In this document: one piece after another, positions 21,620-25,981 of the stretch | Layout of the letters: each line of letters starts with the position of its first letter | Position numbering within the stretch: position 1 is the stretch's first letter | Assembly: GCA_934648845.1 (NCBI GenBank) | Contig: CAKUFS010000030.1 | Coordinates: forward strand, 1 to 25,981 | Length of the DNA stretch: 25,981 bases | From: an uncultured Eggerthellaceae bacterium | GTDB lineage: Bacteria; Actinomycetota; Coriobacteriia; Coriobacteriales; Eggerthellaceae | Reading direction: 5' to 3' | The notes under the pieces: model-generated | Database searches by the model: none | The model's input: only the letters and a program-made list of their open reading frames with translations | Told to the model about the DNA's origin: nothing | Translations under genes and position numbers: made by a program

Positions 21620-24106
21620 ATGTCCAAAAAGATGGAATTACTTGCCCCTGCGGGCAACTTTGACGCCCTGTGCGCTGCCGTTAGCGCCGGTGCCGATGCC
21701 GTTTACTTGGGACTTGATTCGTTTAACGCGCGGCGCGGAGCCGACAATTTCACGCTGAAAACGCTGCGCACCGCGTGCGATTACGCTCATTTGCGCAACG
21801 TGAAGGTATATTTGACGTTCAACACGGTGATTTTCGAAGGCGAAGTCGCGCGTGCCATGGAAACCATGCGTCAGGCGTATCGTGCCGGCGTGGATGCGTT
21901 CATTGTGCAGGATATCGGCATTGCCGCCGAACTGACGCGAACGCTTCCGCAGGCGCGCTTGCATATTTCAACGCAAATGAACACGCATTCCCTTGCCGGC
22001 GTGCAGGCGGCACACAGCTTGGGTGCGGCGCGCATCACGCTGGCGCGCGAGTTGTCGTTGGAACAAATCGAGCTGCTTTCTGCCGAAGCGGAAAGCTTAG
22101 GCATGGAGACCGAAGTCTTCGGCCATGGCGCGTTGTGCGTGTGCTATTCCGGGCAGTGCTACATGTCGTCCATGATTGGCGGGCGCTCGGCCAACCGCGG
22201 AACGTGCGCTCAGGCGTGCCGTTTGCCTTACGAGCTCAAGAACAAGGCGGTGCGCAAGCCGCTTCCCGCACCGGGCGAACATCTGCTTTCCCCAAAGGAT
22301 CTGTGCAGCATCGATCTGCTGGATCAGCTGCTGGATGCCCAGGTGGCGTCGCTGAAAATCGAAGGCCGCATGAAGTCGCCCGAATACGTGTACGCCGTGG
22401 TGTCCGTGTACCGTGCGGTGCTCGACCGCCTGTTGGCGGCGCGCGAAGCAGGGCAGCAAGGCGATTCCTGGCGTGCAACGGATGCCGAGCGCAGCGTGCT
22501 GGCAGAAGCATTCAGCCGTGGCTTTACCACTGCGTATCTCACGCACCAGCGCGGCAACGAAATCATGAGCTACCAGCGCCCTAACAATCGCGGCGTTTTC
22601 TTGGGCCGTGTGAGCCGCGTGGTGAAGGACTCCGCGTTTGTGCAGGTAGAAAAGCAGTTGAGCGTGGGTGACGTGCTGGAAGTTTGGAATAAGCGCGGGC
22701 GCTCTCTGTTCACGCTGGCAGATATCACGCCGCTCAAAGATGGCAGCGTTCGACTGCCGTTCCAAAAAGGCGACAAAACGGTGCAGTACATCAAGGAAGG
22801 TGACCGTGTGTTCCGCGTGCGCAACGCGGCGGCAGCGTTTGCGGCGGATGCGCTGGAGCCGCGCGTGCCGGTGAAGATCGACTGCTCGCTTTCGCTGGGA
22901 TATCCCGCCTACCTTGCGGTCGAGGCCGTGGGTCGTGCGGACGATCAGGGCATGCCGCTGCGCGTGGAAGTGTTTGGCGACGTGGTGGAGAAGGCACGCA
23001 CGAAACCCGTTACCGAGCAGGAGGTCAAGGACCATATCGACCGTTTGGGCCAAACGCCGTTCGTTGCCGAAGAGCTTTCGGTAACGGTGGACGAAGAAGT
23101 GGGCATTGGCTTTTCGCAGGTGCATAAACTGCGCGCGAATGCGCTGGATGAGCTGCAGAAACTCATTGTTTCCCCTGCTCATGACCGCCGTTTGCCGCGT
23201 GTGGAAGATGCTCCTGCACGCAAGACCGCGCCGCTCAACGGCTATGCCATTTACGTGCGTGCGGCAAATCCGGCTTGCGCGCGCGTTGCAAAGCGCACGG
23301 GTGCCGCGGCTGTGTACGTGCCCACGCTCACTTACAAGCGCGGCGAAGCTATTGTTGCTGGTCAGCGTACCGTTACTGCCGAACAAGCGGGCTATCCCAA
23401 GCAGTGCATTGTGCAGCTTCCCGTGGTGGATTGCGATTTGCTGCTGTCCACGCGCGAGGCGCAGCGCGACATTGACGCGTGGGAATACGTGAAGGAAGGC
23501 AAGCCGGTTTTGGTGGAAAACTGGGGCGATGTCCATCGTGCGCTTGATGCAGGTGCGCAGGTGGAAGTGGGCTCCCATGTGCCGGTGGTTAACCGCCTGG
23601 CTGCGGATCATCTGGCGCGTTTGGGTGTGTCGCGCGTGTGGCTTTCGCCCGAATTGACGCTCGAGCAAATCCAGGACCTGGGCAAAGACCTTTCGTCGGT
23701 TCCTTTGGGCATGACGATTATCGGTCGCACCGAACTCATGACAACCGAGCATTGCCTGCTCATGAGTCAAGGCGAATGCGACGAGAACTGCGATACGTGC
23801 CCGCGCCGCAAGAGCCCGCACTACCTGATTGACCGCAAGGGTTTCGAGTTCCCGGTTGTCACCGATGCCGCCGGTCGAAGCCATATCTATAATAGTGTTG
23901 AGTTCGACATTGCGCAGACTGTGCCCGATTTGATTGCTGCCGGCGTTACCACGTTCATGGTGGATGCAACCATGATGAATGTGGAAGAAACGGCGCATGC
24001 GGTGGGTCGTGCCGTCCGCGCGTTGCAGATTGCGCGCCATGATGGCAACCGCGTTGCCAAGATTTCTGGCGCCACCACGGGACATCTGTTCCGCGCGGTG
24101 GAGTAG
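21620..24106 (+). CDS. U32-family protein (RlhA-like, with DUF3656 region)
   Basis: U32 proteins were named as peptidases, but studied bacterial members such as RlhA, TrhP and UbiU/V act in RNA or ubiquinone hydroxylation; this one is most like RlhA (23S rRNA C2501 hydroxylation). The start MSKKMELLAPAGNFDALCAAVSAGADAVYLG is typical, and GALCVCYSGQCYMSS with RGTCAQACRLPY (about residues 173-200) supplies the conserved cysteines. KDLCSIDLLDQLLDAQVASLKIEGRMKSPEYVY follows. The second half (to residue 828) carries a DUF3656-like region and a second Cys cluster, ECDENCDTCPRRK, near 720. ATG 21620 has GGAGG at 21606-21610; the much longer open frame from 20951 only shadows the PBP gene. Substrate in this organism is inferred. 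Confidence 0.9.
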   Translation: MSKKMELLAPAGNFDALCAAVSAGADAVYLGLDSFNARRGADNFTLKTLRTACDYAHLRNVKVYLTFNTVIFEGEVARAMETMRQAYRAGVDAFIVQDIGIAAELTRTLPQARLHISTQMNTHSLAGVQAAHSLGAARITLARELSLEQIELLSAEAESLGMETEVFGHGALCVCYSGQCYMSSMIGGRSANRGTCAQACRLPYELKNKAVRKPLPAPGEHLLSPKDLCSIDLLDQLLDAQVASLKIEGRMKSPEYVYAVVSVYRAVLDRLLAAREAGQQGDSWRATDAERSVLAEAFSRGFTTAYLTHQRGNEIMSYQRPNNRGVFLGRVSRVVKDSAFVQVEKQLSVGDVLEVWNKRGRSLFTLADITPLKDGSVRLPFQKGDKTVQYIKEGDRVFRVRNAAAAFAADALEPRVPVKIDCSLSLGYPAYLAVEAVGRADDQGMPLRVEVFGDVVEKARTKPVTEQEVKDHIDRLGQTPFVAEELSVTVDEEVGIGFSQVHKLRANALDELQKLIVSPAHDRRLPRVEDAPARKTAPLNGYAIYVRAANPACARVAKRTGAAAVYVPTLTYKRGEAIVAGQRTVTAEQAGYPKQCIVQLPVVDCDLLLSTREAQRDIDAWEYVKEGKPVLVENWGDVHRALDAGAQVEVGSHVPVVNRLAADHLARLGVSRVWLSPELTLEQIQDLGKDLSSVPLGMTIIGRTELMTTEHCLLMSQGECDENCDTCPRRKSPHYLIDRKGFEFPVVTDAAGRSHIYNSVEFDIAQTVPDLIAAGVTTFMVDATMMNVEETAHAVGRAVRALQIARHDGNRVAKISGATTGHLFRAVE

Positions 24107-24334
24107 GCGCGGCGTCTAGCCGTGCGTGCGGGGCGCGGGGCGCGGGGCACGCCCTGGGCGGCTTAGCGTGGTGCCATGGGGCGCCGCATGGTCGCTGCGG
24201 TGTGGCGCCGCGGGCGGCGCGTAGCTGGTCAGTGCTTGCTGTTGCGCGCGCTGCGCTGGGCAAGCGTTTCGTGCGTTGTGGTGCTTAGCCGGACGCTTCG
24301 GCGGATAGATTGATGCTTATCGGCCAATGAGCGC
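24107..24334. other. GC-rich intergenic stretch with G-runs, no gene seen
   Basis: Bases 24130-24157 hold GGGGCGC three times followed by GGG, a near G-quadruplex pattern on the plus strand (last loop 8 nt). GGCGCCGC occurs twice downstream. No terminator with a T-run was found for the U32 gene, and no ORF with family features is present. Confidence 0.4.
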
Positions 24335-24362
24335 TTGCAATTATTAAAGCGCCCTTTATGAT
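24335..24362 (+). promoter_or_regulatory. Probable tyrS promoter
   Basis: TTGCAA (24335-24340), a 16-base spacer and TATGAT (24357-24362) predict a start near 24369 and a 150-nt leader. The leader contains GTTTCA...TGAAAC and other short hairpins, but I did not find the AGGGTGGNACCGCG core of a T-box. Confidence 0.6.
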
Positions 24363-24519
24363 GTTGTCTTGCAGTTTACCTGCGGTTGCGTGGTTCCAAG
24401 CCGGGCGCGCGGCAACGCTTCGCATAAAGCGAAACCTTCCGCATACAGCGTTTCATGCGCTGGCGGCCTCGCTGAAACCAACGAACTGGACTGCCGATTG
24501 TTGATAGGGAAGGATTGTT

Positions 24520-25743
24520 GTGGGTATTTACGAAGAACTCCAAGGTCGCGGCTTAATTGCCCAGGTGACCGATGAAGAAGAGATAAAAGATTTGATCAAT
24601 AACGGCGGCGCGCGCTTCTATATTGGCTTTGACCCGACCGCCGATTCGCTGCACGTGGGTCACTTCATGGCGTTGTGCCTGATGAAACGTCTGCAGATGG
24701 CGGGCAACAAGCCCATCGTGTTGCTCGGTGGCGGTACGGGCATGATCGGCGACCCCAGCGGACGCACCGATATGCGCTCTATGCTCACGCCCGAAGCCAT
24801 TCAGCACAACTGCGATTGCTTCAAAGAGCAGATCGGCCGCTTCATTGAATTCGGCGAGGATAAAGCCATTGTGGTGAACAACGCCGATTGGCTGTTGGAC
24901 CTGAAATACGTGGATATGCTGCGCGAAGTGGGCACGTACTTCAGCGTCAACAACATGCTGCGCGCGGAATGCTACAAGCAGCGCATGGAGCGCGGTCTTT
25001 CCTTCTTCGAATTCAACTACATGATTATGCAGTCCTACGACTTCTATTACTTGCATAAGAATTACGGTTGCAACATGCAGTTCGGCGGCAACGACCAGTG
25101 GAGCAACATGCTGGGTGGCACCGAGCTCATCCGCAAAAAGACCGGCGACGACGCGTACGCCATGACCATCACGCTGCTTTTGAACAGCGAAGGCAAGAAG
25201 ATGGGCAAGACCGCGAAAGGCGCTGTGTGGCTTGATCCTAACAAGACTTCGCCGTTTGACTTCTACCAGTATTGGCGCAACGTTGCCGATGACGACGTTA
25301 TGAAGTGCCTGCGCATGCTCACGTTCGTGCCGCTCGAGGAAATCGATGCCATGGAAGCGTGGGACGATGCCCGCGTGAATGAGAAGAAAGAGATTCTTGC
25401 GTACGAGCTGACCGCTTTGGTGCATGGCGAAGAGGAAGCGAAGAAGGCACAGGCCACGGCGCGCGCGATTTTCAGCGGCGCGGGCGATAGCGAGAACATG
25501 CCCACGACAGAAGTGCCGGCGGACATGCTGGAGGATGGTTCTGCGAACATTGTTGACTTGCTTATGCTGGCAGGCTTGGTCAAGAGCAAGAGCGAAGCGC
25601 GCAAGCTTATCCAACAGAATGGCGTGAGTTTGGGCGGCGAGCCGGTGGCATCGCACGAAGATCGCGTTTCGGTGGAGCAGCTGCAGGAAGGTGCGATTGT
25701 CCGCAAGGGCAAGAAGGTCTATCGCAAGTTCGTTTTGGCGTAA
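24520..25743 (+). CDS. tyrS: Tyrosyl-tRNA synthetase
   Basis: TyrS charges tRNA-Tyr with tyrosine. It is a class I synthetase: the HIGH signature appears as HVGH at residues 45-48 (DPTADSLHVGHFM) and KMSKS as KMGKT at 227-231. The tyrosine-pocket stretch YMIMQSYDFYYLHKNYGCNMQFGGNDQWSN is intact. A C-terminal S4-type RNA-binding domain covers about 340-405 (LLMLAGLVKSKSEARKLIQQNGVSLGG). Length (407 residues) is normal. The start is GTG 24520 with AGGGAAGGA at 24506-24514. The gene appears to stand alone, with its own promoter and long leader. Its tRNA is also a substrate of the queuosine enzymes encoded upstream, a functional but not operonic link. Confidence 0.98.
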   Translation: MGIYEELQGRGLIAQVTDEEEIKDLINNGGARFYIGFDPTADSLHVGHFMALCLMKRLQMAGNKPIVLLGGGTGMIGDPSGRTDMRSMLTPEAIQHNCDCFKEQIGRFIEFGEDKAIVVNNADWLLDLKYVDMLREVGTYFSVNNMLRAECYKQRMERGLSFFEFNYMIMQSYDFYYLHKNYGCNMQFGGNDQWSNMLGGTELIRKKTGDDAYAMTITLLLNSEGKKMGKTAKGAVWLDPNKTSPFDFYQYWRNVADDDVMKCLRMLTFVPLEEIDAMEAWDDARVNEKKEILAYELTALVHGEEEAKKAQATARAIFSGAGDSENMPTTEVPADMLEDGSANIVDLLMLAGLVKSKSEARKLIQQNGVSLGGEPVASHEDRVSVEQLQEGAIVRKGKKVYRKFVLA

Positions 25744-25820
25744 AATCTGGTTTCGCTCACACGGCTTAAATGGGTAAATATAGCGTCAGCGAACTGAAGT
25801 ATAACTATATATAGGTAAGT

Positions 25821-25858
25821 AGGGAAGCGTGCGTGGGTATGTCCACGCACGCTTCCCT
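25821..25858. terminator. Perfect 16-bp hairpin downstream of tyrS
   Basis: AGGGAAGCGTGCGTGG (25821-25836) and its exact complement (25843-25858) enclose a 6-nt loop, 77 bases after the tyrS stop. No T-run follows on either strand, so standard intrinsic termination is doubtful; the flanks (GTAG before, CGTAG after) also look alike. Confidence 0.55.
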
Positions 25859-25932
25859 CGTAGATAGCTGGTTGTGCGGATGCGGCGGCAAGCGGCATTG
25901 GGGGCGCGCCGAAATTTTTTCAAATTACCCCC

Positions 25933-25960
25933 TTCACAAAACGACGGGGGCTGGTATAAT
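25933..25960 (+). promoter_or_regulatory. Promoter of the next gene beyond the window
   Basis: TTCACA (25933-25938), 16 bases and a perfect extended -10 TGGTATAAT (TATAAT 25955-25960). GGCTGG and CCAGCC form an inverted repeat around the -10 and start site. GCGGAGG at the very end (25975-25981) is a Shine-Dalgarno sequence, so a gene with a short leader should start within about ten bases past the window. Confidence 0.75.
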
Positions 25961-25981
25961 GACTAACCCCAGCCGCGGAGG

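Noticed and set aside
22097..24085. A 662-codon open frame antisense to the U32 gene
   Set aside because: Same reason: low-quality composition opposite a well-supported gene.
24363..24519. T-box riboswitch in the tyrS leader
   Set aside because: The leader length suits one, but I could not find the conserved AGGGTGGNACCGCG core or a clear terminator/antiterminator pair.

Overview
The window looks like ordinary chromosome of a moderately GC-rich actinobacterium. I would place it in the Coriobacteriia (Eggerthellaceae-like), because it combines a fused SecD-SecF, QueH-type queuosine synthesis, a PASTA-tailed class A PBP, GTG starts, and a BspA-type surface protein ending in a dockerin-like module. 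That placement is inference from gene content, not a database match. I saw no tRNA or rRNA gene, CRISPR array, transposase or phage gene.

Layout. 1-1254 is the 3' part of a leucine-rich-repeat (DUF285/BspA-like) surface protein, ended by a strong terminator. 1255-2344 is a 1.1 kb non-coding stretch full of palindromic repeats. 2345-5761 is a forward run: purC, a two-TM hypothetical protein, exodeoxyribonuclease III, folE and an ACT-domain protein, ended by a strong terminator. 5851-6147 is non-coding and carries two related palindromic repeats. 6148-9576 is a queuosine locus: queH-queA leftward and tgt rightward from one divergent control region. 10006-12609 is secDF. 12698-13410 is non-coding with another large palindrome and an AT-rich island ahead of argR (13411) and argH (13983). 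15589-21568 holds two paralogous class A penicillin-binding proteins facing each other, with a small lipoprotein gene and 0.7 kb of repeats between them. 21620-24106 is a U32-family (RlhA-like) protein divergent from the second PBP. 24520-25743 is tyrS. The window ends in a good promoter and a Shine-Dalgarno sequence for a gene just outside it.

The genes are mostly housekeeping: purine and folate precursors, tRNA and rRNA modification, protein export, arginine synthesis, cell wall and aminoacylation. The unexpected material is non-coding. Three ~215-230 bp elements (1677-1890, 12774-13001, 18905-19120) share one architecture: 54-56 bp imperfect inverted arms closing on an AGGT/ACCT junction, around a 106-116 nt core with a fixed GACCTGG motif. 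Arm sequences differ strongly between copies, yet the two arms of each copy stay complementary. That is the pattern expected of a conserved structure. Two smaller dispersed families (TTGTTGACAAA hairpins; GGATAA...TTATCC repeats) are interspersed with them. queA carries an in-frame insertion that contains its own palindrome. Two divergent gene pairs share the 12-mer TATACTACCACG, which reads as a -10 box in both directions.
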